From Streptomyces eurythermus (lineage in GTDB: Bacteria > Actinomycetota > Actinomycetes > Streptomycetales > Streptomycetaceae), in the NCBI RefSeq assembly GCF_014649115.1, contig NZ_BMSK01000003.1, forward strand, positions 434,001 to 498,000: a DNA stretch of 64,000 nt, given 5' to 3'. Each line of letters starts with the position of its first letter. Positions within the stretch are counted from its first letter, which is position 1. Shown piece after piece: positions 10,850-19,460 of this stretch. Under the pieces are notes generated by a model. It worked only from the letters and a program-made list of their open reading frames with translations. It had not been told where the DNA came from and searched no databases. The translations under genes were made by a program, and so were the position numbers.

Positions 10850-10865
10850 TTTGAACATGTTCAGA
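10850..10865. promoter_or_regulatory. Candidate Rex operator 2 upstream of ndh
   Basis: TTTGAACATGTTCAGA contains the perfect 12-bp palindrome TGAACATGTTCA and resembles the S. coelicolor cyd-type operator (TGTGAAC..GTTCACA), with two symmetric changes. It lies 80 bp from candidate operator 1. Confidence 0.45.
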
Positions 10866-11105
10866 TGAAGGGCGCGAACGGGCCCTGGAGGAGGCTGTTC
10901 CGGAGGTGTCACGACACTCTCACGACCACCCCGCGACTCCGGAGAGGCTGCTCACGCGGCCTTGACAACGGGGCGAACCGCCGCGCGGTTCCCGCCGAAC
11001 CGCATGACCTCGGTCACGCGGGTCGCGGAGTTTAACACAGGGCCTGTCGGTTCTTGTGAAGGGGCGCACGAGCGACCCCCCTGGGGCGGGTGGATACTCG
11101 ATGGC

Positions 11106-12485
11106 ATGAGCACCACGGAGCGTCCCAGGATCCTCGTAGTAGGCGGTGGGTACGTAGGCCTGTACGCAGCTCGGCGCATCCTCAAGAAGATGCGCTACGG
11201 CGAGGCGACCGTCACGGTCGTCGACCCCCGGTCGTACATGACCTACCAGCCCTTCCTCCCCGAAGCCGCCGCCGGCAGCATCTCCCCTCGCCACGTCGTC
11301 GTCCCGCTGCGACGCGTGCTGCCGAAGGCGGAGGTCCTCACCGGTCGGGTCACCACCATCGACCAGGACCGCAAGGTCGCCACGATCGCCCCGCTGGTGG
11401 GCGAGGCGTACGAGCTGCCCTTCGACTACCTGGTCATCGCCATGGGCGCGGTCTCCCGCACCTTCCCGATCCCCGGCCTCGCCGAACAGGGCATCGGCAT
11501 GAAGGGCATCGAGGAGTCCATCGGCCTGCGCAACCACGTTCTGGAGCAGCTGGACAAGGCCGACTCCACGACCGACGAGGAGATCCGCCGCAAGGCGCTC
11601 ACCTTCGTCTTCATCGGCGGCGGCTTCGCGGGCGCGGAGACCATCGGCGAGGTCGAGGACATGGCCCGGGACGCGGCCAAGTACTACAAGAACGTGTCCC
11701 GCGAGGACATGCGTTTCATCCTCGTCGACGCCGCCGACAAGATCCTCCCCGAGGTCGGCCCCAAGCTCGGCCAGTACGGCAAGGAGCACCTGGAGAGCCG
11801 GGGCGTGGAGATCTACCTCTCCACCTCCATGGACTCCTGTGTCGACGGCCACGTGGTGCTGAAGAACGGCCTCGAGGTCGACGCCAACACCATCGTGTGG
11901 ACGGCCGGCGTCAAGCCGAACCCGGCCCTCGCCCGCTTCGGCCTGCCCCTCGGCCCGCGCGGCCACGTCGACTGCGAGCCCACGCTCCAGGTCAAGGGCA
12001 CGGACTACATCTGGGCCGCCGGTGACAACGCACAGGTCCCGGACCTCGTCGGCCGCAAGGCGGGCAACGAGAACGCCTGGTGCCCGCCGAACGCCCAGCA
12101 CGCGCTGCGCCAGGCCAAGGTCCTCGGCGACAACGTGGTCTCCGGTATGCGGGGCTTCCCGCAGAAGGAGTACGAGCACGCCAACAAGGGTGCCGTCGCC
12201 GGCCTCGGCCTGCACAAGGGCGTGGCGATGATCGTCATGGGCAAGATGAAGATCAAGCTCAAGGGCCGTCTCGCCTGGTACATGCACCGTGGCTACCACG
12301 GTCTGGCGATGCCGACCTGGAACCGCAAGATCCGCATCTTCGCCGACTGGACCCTCGGCATGTTCCTCAAGCGCGAGGTCGTCTCCCTCGGCGCCATGGA
12401 GAACCCGCGCGAGGAGTTCTACGAGGCCGCCAAGCCGGCGCCGGTCGCCGCCGCCAAGCCGGAGGAGAAGGCCAAGGCCTCCTGA
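11106..12485 (+). CDS. ndh: Type II NADH dehydrogenase (non-proton-pumping NDH-2)
   Basis: A 459-residue FAD protein that oxidises NADH and reduces menaquinone at the membrane surface. The N-terminal FAD dinucleotide fold is RILVVGGGYVGLYAARRI. A second fold for NADH is FVFIGGGFAGAETIGE (about residue 170). The quinone/FAD block is YIWAAGDNAQVPD, followed by the AQHALRQAKVLGDN segment. The C-terminal amphipathic region (GRLAWYMHRGYHGLAMP) fits membrane attachment. The ATG at 11101 is followed at once by TGA, so 11106 is the start. Two Rex-like palindromes upstream suggest induction when NADH is high. Confidence 0.92.
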   Translation: MSTTERPRILVVGGGYVGLYAARRILKKMRYGEATVTVVDPRSYMTYQPFLPEAAAGSISPRHVVVPLRRVLPKAEVLTGRVTTIDQDRKVATIAPLVGEAYELPFDYLVIAMGAVSRTFPIPGLAEQGIGMKGIEESIGLRNHVLEQLDKADSTTDEEIRRKALTFVFIGGGFAGAETIGEVEDMARDAAKYYKNVSREDMRFILVDAADKILPEVGPKLGQYGKEHLESRGVEIYLSTSMDSCVDGHVVLKNGLEVDANTIVWTAGVKPNPALARFGLPLGPRGHVDCEPTLQVKGTDYIWAAGDNAQVPDLVGRKAGNENAWCPPNAQHALRQAKVLGDNVVSGMRGFPQKEYEHANKGAVAGLGLHKGVAMIVMGKMKIKLKGRLAWYMHRGYHGLAMPTWNRKIRIFADWTLGMFLKREVVSLGAMENPREEFYEAAKPAPVAAAKPEEKAKAS

Positions 12486-12508
12486 CCTCCCGGTCACCCG
12501 TTTCCGAG

Positions 12509-12556
12509 CCCGAAGGGGCCGCCTGCCATCCGTGGTGCGGGCGGCCCCTTCGGGCT
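12509..12556 (+). terminator. Terminator after ndh
   Basis: A perfect 16-bp stem (gcccgaaggggccgcc, 12509-12524, with 12541-12556) and a 16-nt loop. No T-run. Confidence 0.85.
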
Positions 12557-12706
12557 GTCCGGCACCCAAGTGCCGCCGGGCGGGGGGCTTCTGACGCGCA
12601 CTCGCTTTTTACCCAGTCACAACACGGCGTGGGGACTACGGCCGGGCCCCGCGTGTGTTTACGTGGTGTTGGCATTCCGGGATCGTCCGTCACGGAGGTG
12701 TGCGTC

Positions 12707-13999
12707 ATGGCCGACGCCGCGCAGCGGCTGAGGAGTCTTGCCGAACAGGTGCTGGGAGCCCCGCTCCCGGTGCGGCTGAGGGCCTGGGACGGATCGCAGG
12801 GCGGCCCGCCGGACGCGCCGGCACTCGTGGTGCGCAACCGCCGCGCCCTGCGCCGGATGCTCTTCAAACCCGGTGAACTGGGCCTCGCCCGCGCCTGGGT
12901 CTCCGGCGACCTGGACGTCGAGGGCGACCTGTACACCGTGCTGGACGCGATGGCCGGCCTGATCTGGGAGCGCGGCGAGGACGCCCGCACCCTGCGCCAG
13001 GCCGTGCGCGACCCGGCTGTCCGGGCCGCCGTCCGCGACCTGCTGAAACTGGCCGGACCGCCGATCCCGCCCACCCCGCCGCGCGAGGAGATGCGCAGAC
13101 CCCGCCGGCACCTGCACACCCGCCGCACCGACAAGCGGGCCATCAGCCACCACTACGACGTCGGCAACGACTTCTACGAGATCGTCCTCGGCCCCTCCAT
13201 GGTCTACTCCTGCGCCTACTGGGAGGAGGACGGCACCCTGGAGACCGCCCAGCGCGACAAGCTCGAACTGATCTGCGCCAAGCTGGGCCTGAAGGAGGGT
13301 CAGCGGCTGCTCGACGTCGGCTGCGGCTGGGGCTCCATGGCCATCCACGCGGCCCGCGAGCACGGGGTGAGCGTCGTCGGGGTCACCCTGTCGCAGGAGC
13401 AGGCCGCCTACGCCCGCAAGCGCGTCGCCGACGCGGGGCTGACCGACCGGGTGGAGATCAGGGTCCAGGACTACCGGGACGTCGTGGACGGCCCCTACGA
13501 CGCGATCTCCTCCATCGGCATGGCCGAACACGTCGGCGCCGAACGCTACCTGGAGTACGCCCGCCAGCTGTACGCCCTGCTCGCGCCCGGCGGCCGGCTG
13601 CTCAACCACCAGATCGCCCGCCGCCCGCAGCGGGACGAGTCGGCGTACGAGGTGGACGAGTTCATCGACTCCTACGTCTTCCCCGACGGCGAACTCGCCC
13701 CCGTCGGCACCACCGTCACCCAGCTGGAGCGGGCCGGGTTCGAGGTGCGGGACGTGGAGTCCATCCGCGAGCACTACGCCCGCACCCTGCGCCGCTGGGT
13801 GGCCAACCTGGAGGACGACTGGGACCGCGCGGTCCGGCTCACCAGCCCGGGCCGGGCCCGGGTGTGGCGGCTGTACATGGCCGCCTCCGCGCTCGCCTTC
13901 GAACGCAACCGGATCGGTGTCAACCAGGTCCTCGCGGTCCGCACCCCCGTCTCCGGTGCCTCCGGGCTCCCGCTGCGGCCCCGCACCTGGCACGGCTGA
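12707..13999 (+). CDS. Cyclopropane-fatty-acyl-phospholipid synthase family methyltransferase
   Basis: A 430-residue CFA synthase-type enzyme that would transfer a methyl(ene) group from SAM to unsaturated acyl chains of phospholipids. The N-terminal region (about 1-130) is the lipid-binding part with an SCP2-like character. The HYDVGNDFYEIVLGPSMVYS block is the family hallmark. The SAM loop LLDVGCGWGSMAIHA lies near residue 201. The motifs GVTLSQEQ, IGMAEHVG (bicarbonate/base region) and LNHQIARRP are also present. The ATG at 12707 has GGAGG nine bases upstream. Monocistronic between two terminators. Cyclopropanation, methylation or 10-methyl branching cannot be told apart here. Confidence 0.87.
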   Translation: MADAAQRLRSLAEQVLGAPLPVRLRAWDGSQGGPPDAPALVVRNRRALRRMLFKPGELGLARAWVSGDLDVEGDLYTVLDAMAGLIWERGEDARTLRQAVRDPAVRAAVRDLLKLAGPPIPPTPPREEMRRPRRHLHTRRTDKRAISHHYDVGNDFYEIVLGPSMVYSCAYWEEDGTLETAQRDKLELICAKLGLKEGQRLLDVGCGWGSMAIHAAREHGVSVVGVTLSQEQAAYARKRVADAGLTDRVEIRVQDYRDVVDGPYDAISSIGMAEHVGAERYLEYARQLYALLAPGGRLLNHQIARRPQRDESAYEVDEFIDSYVFPDGELAPVGTTVTQLERAGFEVRDVESIREHYARTLRRWVANLEDDWDRAVRLTSPGRARVWRLYMAASALAFERNRIGVNQVLAVRTPVSGASGLPLRPRTWHG

Positions 14000-14030
14000 C
14001 CGCCCGCGCCGGACAGCCGGTACGCACGGC

Positions 14031-14061
14031 AAAAGGGGGCCCCTTCCCGAGGGGCCCCCTT
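14031..14061. terminator. Bidirectional terminator between the CFA synthase and ABC transporter genes
   Basis: AAGGGGGCCCC (14033-14043) pairs with GGGGCCCCCTT (14051-14061), loop 7 nt. On the - strand it is followed by TTTT (from AAAA at 14031), so it best serves the - strand ABC operon. Confidence 0.88.
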
Positions 14062-14078
14062 CACCGTCGTACGGCCGG

Positions 14079-16607
14079 CTACTCGGCCTTGATCGCCGTG
14101 AGCATGTTCAGCCGGGCCGCGCGGCGGGCCGGCCACAGGGCGGCCAGGACGCCGATCACGCCCGCCAGCAGCAGGAAGACCGCCATCCGGCCCCACGGCA
14201 GCTGCAGTTCGTACGTCGGTATCTCCGTGGCCAGCAGCTCGCCGGCCGCCCAGCCGAAGAACACGCCCAGGCCGAGGCCCAGCACCCCGCCGAACAGGGA
14301 GATCACCAGGGACTCCAGGCGGACCATCCGCTTGACCGCCCCGCGGTCCAGACCGATCGCGCGGAGCATGCCGATCTCCTGCGCGCGCTCGAAGACTGAC
14401 ATGGCCAGCGTGTTGACGACGCCGAGCACCGCGACGATCACCGCCATGCCGAGCAGGCCGTAGACCATGTTCAGCACCTGCGTGAACACGTTCCCGATCT
14501 CATGGGAGATGTCCTGCTTGTCCTGGATCTTGACCGCCGGGTTGGTGTCGAGGGTCTTCACCAGCCCCTTCTTGGCCGCGTCGGACGCGCCGTCCGCCAT
14601 CTTGACCATGACCCGCATGTCGGCCGGGTCGGTCAGGTGCGGGGTGAGGACCTTGTTGTCGAGGATGATCCCGTTGAACATGTCGTTGCCCTCGTAGACC
14701 CCGGCGACGGTCAGCCGGCGGGTCGCGCCGTCCTCGAAGTGCGCGGTGAGCTGCGAACCGGGCTTCCAGCCGTGCTTCTCGGCCCGGTCCTCGTCCACGA
14801 CGATGCGCGTGCCGCCCACCGAGAAGGAGCCGTCGGTCATCTTCAGGTCGGTCAGCTTGCCGATGGCCGCGCCGTCGACGCCGGTCAGCCACTGGGTGCC
14901 GCCGTCGACGCGGGACTCGCCGTTGCGCAGCGGGCTGCTGGCGGTGACGCCGTCGGCGGTGGCGAGCTTCTTCGCCACGTCGGGGGAGAGCGGGCCCTGG
15001 TTGGCCATCGAGACGACGTAGTCGGCGCGGATCGCGGAGCTGGCCATCCGGTCGATGGAGGACTGCAGGCTGCCCGCCATCACCGTCATGCCGGTGATCA
15101 GGGTCAGGCCGATCATCAGCGCGGAGGCGGTGGCCGCGGTACGGCGCGGGTTGCGCACCGAGTTCTGGCGGGCCAGCTTGCCCGACACCCCGAAGGCGCG
15201 CAGCACCGGCGAGGCGAGGGCGATCAGCGGGCGGGACAGCAGCGGGGTCAGCACGAACACGCCGATGATCAGCAGGACCGCGCCGATGCCCATCGGGCCC
15301 TGGGCGGAGTCGGAGTCCATGTTCGTGGCCATGAGAACCACCGCGATGCCGGCGGCCGCGAACAGCGAGCCGAGCGTGTTGCGCAGGACCAGGGACTTGG
15401 TGGTGGCCTTGGCGTGCAGGCTGCTCATCGCCGCCACCGGCGGGATCTTCGCGGCGCGCCGGGCGGGCAGCCAGGCGGCGAGCACGGTGACGAGGATGCC
15501 GACGGCGAGGGCGGCGACCACCGTACCGGAGCCGATCACCAGCGGTCCGTCGGGCACGGACTCGCCCAGGGAGCCCAGCAGGGAGCGCAGGCCCGCGCCG
15601 ATGCCGATACCGGCCACCAGACCGGCCACGCCGGCGACCGTGCCGACGGCGAACGCCTCCACGAGCACCGAGCGGGTGACCTGGCGGCGGGAGGCGCCGA
15701 CCGCCCGCAGCAGGGCGAGTTCACGGGTGCGCTGGGCGACCAGCATGGTGAAGGTGTTGGCGATGATGAAGGTGCCGACGAACAGGGCGATGCCCGCGAA
15801 CACCAGCAGGCTCTTCTTCAGGCCGCTCAGGGAGTCGGCGATCGCCGCCGCCTGGTCGTCGGCGAGCCGCTCGCCGGTGGTGGTCTCCACCAGCTTCCCG
15901 GGCAGGGCCTTGTCCAGCGCGGCCTTGAGCGCCTCCTGGCTGGTTCCGGCCGCCGCCCGCACGTCGATCTCGTCGTACGTGCCCTTCTTGCCGAACAGGG
16001 ACTGCGCGGTCGGCGTGTCGAACAGGGTGAGGCTGCCGCCGGCGGCCACGTTGCCGTCGTCGGTGGTGAAGATGCCGCTGACGGTGGGGGTGAGGACCGG
16101 GCCGTCGACGGAGAGGCGCACGGTGTCGCCGACCTTGAAGCCGGCCCGCTCGGCCGTCGCGGAGTCGATCAGCACCTGACCCTTGCCGCGCGGGGCGTGG
16201 CCGCTGACCAGGGGGTAGCGGGGGTCCTCGGTGCCCCAGTAGTTGCCGCCGGCCGACTGCCAGTCGCCGCCGACGAGTTCGCCGTCCTTGCCGGCGACGG
16301 CGGTGAAGCCGGTGACGACGCCGGTGGCGGAGGCGGCCCCGGGGACCTTGGCCGCCCGGTCCAGCAGGGCCTGGGTCAGCTCGGCGTCCTTGCCGACCCG
16401 ATCGCCCTCGGAATCCTGGTACTTGGGCCGTACGGCGACATCGACCTGGTCGAAGCCCTTGGCGAAACTCTTCTGGTAGGCGTCGGAGAGGGTGTTGGTG
16501 AAGACCAGCGTGCCGGAGACGAACGCGACGCCGAGCATGACGGCGAGCACGGTCATCAGCAGCCGGGCCTTGTGCGCGAGGACGTTGCGCAGGGCGGTGC
16601 GGAACAT
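14079..16607 (-). CDS. ABC transporter permease, FtsX/MacB type, two-module
   Basis: An 842-residue membrane protein with the duplicated FtsX architecture of actinobacterial export/lipoprotein-release permeases. It has an N-terminal TM (LLMTVLAVMLGVAFVSGTLV), then a periplasmic MacB-PCD-like domain of ~210 residues. Three TMs near residues 265-390 (ALFVGTFIIANTFTMLVAQ, RTRELALLRAVGASRRQV) follow, then a second TM at about 490 with ASALMIGLTLITGMTVM. A second extracytoplasmic domain precedes three C-terminal TMs including FERAQEIGMLRAIGLDRG. Both modules carry the ALLRAVGAS / GMLRAIGL coupling motif. Its ATG overlaps the ATPase stop by one base (TGATG), so the two are translated together. Substrate unknown; such pairs often export peptides, antibiotics or wall factors. 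Confidence 0.9.
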   Translation of the reverse strand: MFRTALRNVLAHKARLLMTVLAVMLGVAFVSGTLVFTNTLSDAYQKSFAKGFDQVDVAVRPKYQDSEGDRVGKDAELTQALLDRAAKVPGAASATGVVTGFTAVAGKDGELVGGDWQSAGGNYWGTEDPRYPLVSGHAPRGKGQVLIDSATAERAGFKVGDTVRLSVDGPVLTPTVSGIFTTDDGNVAAGGSLTLFDTPTAQSLFGKKGTYDEIDVRAAAGTSQEALKAALDKALPGKLVETTTGERLADDQAAAIADSLSGLKKSLLVFAGIALFVGTFIIANTFTMLVAQRTRELALLRAVGASRRQVTRSVLVEAFAVGTVAGVAGLVAGIGIGAGLRSLLGSLGESVPDGPLVIGSGTVVAALAVGILVTVLAAWLPARRAAKIPPVAAMSSLHAKATTKSLVLRNTLGSLFAAAGIAVVLMATNMDSDSAQGPMGIGAVLLIIGVFVLTPLLSRPLIALASPVLRAFGVSGKLARQNSVRNPRRTAATASALMIGLTLITGMTVMAGSLQSSIDRMASSAIRADYVVSMANQGPLSPDVAKKLATADGVTASSPLRNGESRVDGGTQWLTGVDGAAIGKLTDLKMTDGSFSVGGTRIVVDEDRAEKHGWKPGSQLTAHFEDGATRRLTVAGVYEGNDMFNGIILDNKVLTPHLTDPADMRVMVKMADGASDAAKKGLVKTLDTNPAVKIQDKQDISHEIGNVFTQVLNMVYGLLGMAVIVAVLGVVNTLAMSVFERAQEIGMLRAIGLDRGAVKRMVRLESLVISLFGGVLGLGLGVFFGWAAGELLATEIPTYELQLPWGRMAVFLLLAGVIGVLAALWPARRAARLNMLTAIKAE

Positions 16608-17377
16608 CAGCTGGTACGGCCCTTCGCGTCGAACTGCTTCATCGTGTCGAGGACGGACTCGGCCGTGGGGCCGTACATCTCGTCGACGATCCGGCCGTCG
16701 GCCAGGAAGATCACCCGGTCGGCGTAGGCGGCGGCCACCGGGTCGTGGGTCACCATGACCACCGTCTGGCCCAGCTCGCGCACGGAGTTGCGCAGGAAGC
16801 CGAGGACCTCGGCGCCGGAGCGGGAGTCCAGGTTGCCGGTGGGCTCGTCACCGAAGATGATCTCGGGCTTGGAGGCGAGGGCGCGGGCCACGGCGACGCG
16901 CTGCTGCTGGCCGCCGGACAGCTGGGAGGGCCGGTGGCCGAGGCGCCCGGACAGACCCACCATCTGGATGACCTGATCCAGCCACGCCTTGTCCGGCTTC
17001 CGCCCGGCGATGTCCATCGGGAGGGTGATGTTCTCCAGCGCGGTCAGCGTCGGCAGCAGGTTGAACGCCTGGAAGATGAAGCCGATCTTGTCCCGGCGCA
17101 ACTTGGTGAGCTGCTTGTCCTTCAGGGAGCCCAGCTCGGTGTCGCCGATCCGCACGGACCCGGAGGAGAAGGTGTCCAGACCGGCCACGCAGTGCATCAG
17201 CGTGGACTTGCCGGAACCGGACGGACCCATGATGGCGGTGAACTCGGCGGCCCGGAAGTCGACGGAGACCCGGTCCAGGGCGACCACCCGGGTCTCACCC
17301 TGCCCGTAGATCTTCGACAGCTCCATGGCGCGCGCGGCGACGGCGGTGGTCCGGCCGGCGGTGGGTGTGGTGGTCAC
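16607..17377 (-). CDS. ABC transporter ATP-binding protein, MacB/LolD type
   Basis: A 256-residue ATPase. It has Walker A GPSGSGKSTLMH, Q-loop FIFQAFNLLPTLTALEN, signature LSGGQQQRVAVARALA, Walker B IIFGDEPTGNLD, and H-loop VMVTHDPVAAAYADR. The sequence around the Q-loop places it in the MacB/LolD/FtsE clade, which partners FtsX-type permeases, in agreement with the coupled gene downstream. The GTG at 17377 (VTTTPT) is the likely start, with aggagc upstream. First gene of a two-gene operon ending at the terminator near 14040. Confidence 0.93.
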   Translation of the reverse strand: MTTTPTAGRTTAVAARAMELSKIYGQGETRVVALDRVSVDFRAAEFTAIMGPSGSGKSTLMHCVAGLDTFSSGSVRIGDTELGSLKDKQLTKLRRDKIGFIFQAFNLLPTLTALENITLPMDIAGRKPDKAWLDQVIQMVGLSGRLGHRPSQLSGGQQQRVAVARALASKPEIIFGDEPTGNLDSRSGAEVLGFLRNSVRELGQTVVMVTHDPVAAAYADRVIFLADGRIVDEMYGPTAESVLDTMKQFDAKGRTS

Positions 17378-17792
17378 GGGACGGTGCTCCTACTCGGGAC
17401 GACGTGTTTCCTGGGGACCGTTCCATCGTCCCGGCGCGGTGCGCGCCCGGAGTCAGTCGCTGTTCCGGTTCCGGGGGGCGACTGGGGTCGGACGCGGGGC
17501 CGCCGTGTCATACCTGGGGAGGACGGCTGACCCTGAGGGGAGGCGGGGCGCTCCGATGGCTGTCCGGGATCTCGTTAACCGGTGGACCGGTCTTGTTCGA
17601 GCGGTGAAATTCCGTCATTTCGCGTACACGCGCACACCTCTCGCGGCACGCTGTTGGCAAGTGCGGATGGCTAGTTCCGTCCGCTGATGCCCACTCAGAC
17701 GTCAATAAAATAAGACAACATCGGTCCACCCATCCGCTGTTCGGGGGATGGGTCCCGATAGGCTCGGACCCTCGATGCGGAGCCCCTGGCAA
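17378..17792. other. Intergenic region between the ABC operon and bldA
   Basis: 415 bp holding the divergent promoters for the ABC operon (- strand) and the bldA tRNA (+ strand). An AT-rich run lies at 17703-17718 (caataaaataagacaa). A possible -10 TAGGCT lies at 17759-17764, just upstream of the tRNA. Short open frames here lack Streptomyces codon bias and I do not call them. Confidence 0.5.
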
Positions 17793-17876
17793 GCCCGGAT
17801 GGTGGAATGCAGACACGGCGAGCTTAAACCTCGCTGCCCCTTCGCGGGCGTGCCGGTTCGAGTCCGGCTCCGGGCA
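17793..17876 (+). tRNA. bldA: tRNA-Leu, anticodon UAA (bldA)
   Basis: Acceptor arms GCCCGGA (17793-17799) and TCCGGGC (17869-17875) pair perfectly. The anticodon stem GCGAG/CTCGC (17818-17822 and 17830-17834) encloses the loop CTTAAAC, so the anticodon is TAA (17825-17827) and it reads UUA. A long variable arm (tgccccttcgcgggcg) and T arm GCCGG-TTCGAGT-CCGGC fit a class II leucine tRNA. CCA is not encoded. In Streptomyces this is the only tRNA for the rare UUA codon, and it gates morphological differentiation and secondary metabolism. Confidence 0.97.
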
Positions 17877-18045
17877 CTTTCCGCCTCTTGGCGCGTTTTG
17901 TACGGCTATGGCCGCAGTATGAGGACGCTCCGTCGGCTTGGGTCGCTTCCGGCAAGCCCCTCCACCGTCGGCGCCCGCCCGCGACCGCCGCTCACGTGTC
18001 GCCGGTCGCCGGTGTATCCCTGATCCCCCGATCCGAGCCCGGCCA

Positions 18046-18075
18046 TTGACAGTCCGGTCCGGTCGGGCCGAGACT
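18046..18075 (+). promoter_or_regulatory. Promoter of pobA
   Basis: A consensus -35 TTGACA (18046-18051) and -10-like GAGACT (18070-18075) with an 18-bp spacer predict a start near 18082. This is immediately upstream of the operator at 18087. Confidence 0.6.
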
Positions 18076-18086
18076 CGCGGGCAGTT

Positions 18087-18104
18087 GGTGAAGGAAACTT
18101 CACC
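18087..18104. promoter_or_regulatory. Putative repressor operator of pobA
   Basis: A perfect palindrome GGTGAAG-gaaa-CTTCACC lies between the predicted transcription start and the ribosome binding site. That position suits a repressor relieved by 4-hydroxybenzoate. No regulator gene is adjacent. Confidence 0.65.
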
Positions 18105-18136
18105 TGGCGAACGGCGTGGAGAGAAGGGGACGGTCG

Positions 18137-19312
18137 ATGCGTACCACCGTGGGGATCATCGGGGCGGGGCCGGCCGGGCTGTTGCTCGCGCGGCTGCTGC
18201 GTCGCGCCGGGATCGAGTCGGTCGTCCTGGAGAGCCGCGACCGCGCCTACGTCGAGCGGCGGCAGCGCGCCGGGATCCTGGAGCAGGGCACGGTCGACGT
18301 GCTGCGCGCCGCCGGGGCCGGGGAGCGGATGGACCGGGAGGGGCTGCGGCACGACGGGATCGAGCTGCGCTTCGACCGGCGCCGCCACCGCGTCGACTTC
18401 CCCGGGCTCACCGGCGGGCGGTCCGTGACCGTCTACGCCCAGACCGAGGTCTGCAAGGACCTCATCGCGCTCCAGCTGGAGGAGGGCGGGCCGCTGCTGT
18501 TCGAGGCCGAGGCCCTGGTGGTGGAGGGGGCCGAGGGCGACCGGCCGCGGATCCCGTTCCGGCACCAGGGGCGCGAGGACGTGCTGGAGTGCGAGTACGT
18601 CGTCGGCTGCGACGGGTTCTGGGGGGTGGCCCGCAAGGCATTCCCGGACGGGATCTCCCGGGTGTTCGAGCGGTCGTACCCGTACGCCTGGCTCGGGATC
18701 CTCGCCGACGTCGCCCCCTCGCACGACGAACTGGTCTACGCCCGCCACGAGCGCGGCTTCGCCCTGCTGTCCATGCGGTCCCCGGCCGTCTCCCGGCTCT
18801 ACCTCCAGGTCCCCGCGGGAACGGAGGCCGGGCAGTGGGACGACAAGGAGATCTGGGAGGAGCTGGAGCGGCGGCTGGAGACGGACGACGACTGGCGGCT
18901 GGAGCGCGGCCCCATCACCCAGAAGTCGGTGACCCCCATGCGTTCCTTCGTGCACGAGCCGATGCGGCACGGCCGGCTCTTCCTCGCCGGCGACGCCGCC
19001 CACATCGTGCCGCCCACCGGCGCCAAGGGCCTGAACCTCGCCGCCGGCGACGTCGTCACCCTCGCCCGCGCCCTCGTCCACGAGCGGGAGACCGGCTCCC
19101 CCGAGCTGCTCGACGCCTACTCCGCGACCTGCCTGCGCCGCGTCTGGCAGGCCGAACGGTTCTCCTACGACATGACGACCCTGCTGCACCGCGCCCCGGA
19201 CGCCACCCCCTTCGACGCCCGGCTCCAGCTCGCCCGGCTGGAACGGATCGCCTCCTCCCGCGCGGCCGAGACCGACCTCGCCGAGGCGTACACCGGGTTC
19301 CCGCTCGCCTAG
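18137..19312 (+). CDS. pobA: 4-Hydroxybenzoate 3-monooxygenase
   Basis: A 391-residue flavoprotein of PHBH length, converting 4-hydroxybenzoate to protocatechuate with NAD(P)H and O2. It has the FAD fold VGIIGAGPAGLLLARLLRRA, then RQRAGILEQGTVDVLRAAG, typical of PobA. The DG motif is YVVGCDGFWGVARKAFP. The second FAD motif is GRLFLAGDAAHIVPPTGAKG, with the active-site PPTGAKGLN loop. ATG at 18137 with AAGGGGA six bases upstream. Protocatechuate dioxygenase genes are not in the window, so the pathway is completed elsewhere. A clear operator lies in its leader. Confidence 0.93.
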   Translation: MRTTVGIIGAGPAGLLLARLLRRAGIESVVLESRDRAYVERRQRAGILEQGTVDVLRAAGAGERMDREGLRHDGIELRFDRRRHRVDFPGLTGGRSVTVYAQTEVCKDLIALQLEEGGPLLFEAEALVVEGAEGDRPRIPFRHQGREDVLECEYVVGCDGFWGVARKAFPDGISRVFERSYPYAWLGILADVAPSHDELVYARHERGFALLSMRSPAVSRLYLQVPAGTEAGQWDDKEIWEELERRLETDDDWRLERGPITQKSVTPMRSFVHEPMRHGRLFLAGDAAHIVPPTGAKGLNLAAGDVVTLARALVHERETGSPELLDAYSATCLRRVWQAERFSYDMTTLLHRAPDATPFDARLQLARLERIASSRAAETDLAEAYTGFPLA

Positions 19313-19460
19313 CGGTACGCCCGTGGCCGGGAATCGGACGTACGCGTAGCGTGTTGCGCAGCATGCAAGGGGAAGGATCCTCCTCAAGTATCATGGTCGG
19401 TCCTTTGCCAATCCATTACTCTTGAGCCAAGACTGCACTCGGCAGTCATGGAGGAGTGAA

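Larger units (their letters stand above)
10662..11105. other. Intergenic region between ppx and ndh
   Basis: 444 bp without a credible gene. It contains a hairpin terminator (10723-10748) and two Rex-like palindromes (10769-10786, 10850-10865). It also holds a TTGACA (10962-10967), without an obvious partner -10, and a short inverted repeat GAACCG-ccgcg-CGGTTC (10975-10991). This is the likely regulatory region of ndh. Confidence 0.6.

Noticed and set aside
10850-10865. LexA/SOS box reading of the TGAACATGTTCA palindrome
   Set aside because: The SOS box needs GAAC-N4-GTTC; here the spacer is two bases. Rex-like fits the gene context better.
11101-11105. ATG at 11101 as start of ndh
   Set aside because: It reads ATG-GCA-TGA and stops at once; the real start is 11106.
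14502-16727. Long + strand open frame opposite the FtsX-type permease
   Set aside because: The - strand permease has clear domains and TM helices. The + frame is low-complexity Gly/Arg/Asp/Gln shadow sequence.
17508-17816. Short - strand open frame overlapping the bldA promoter and tRNA
   Set aside because: It runs into the tRNA gene, has no codon bias or ribosome binding site, and lies in a promoter region.
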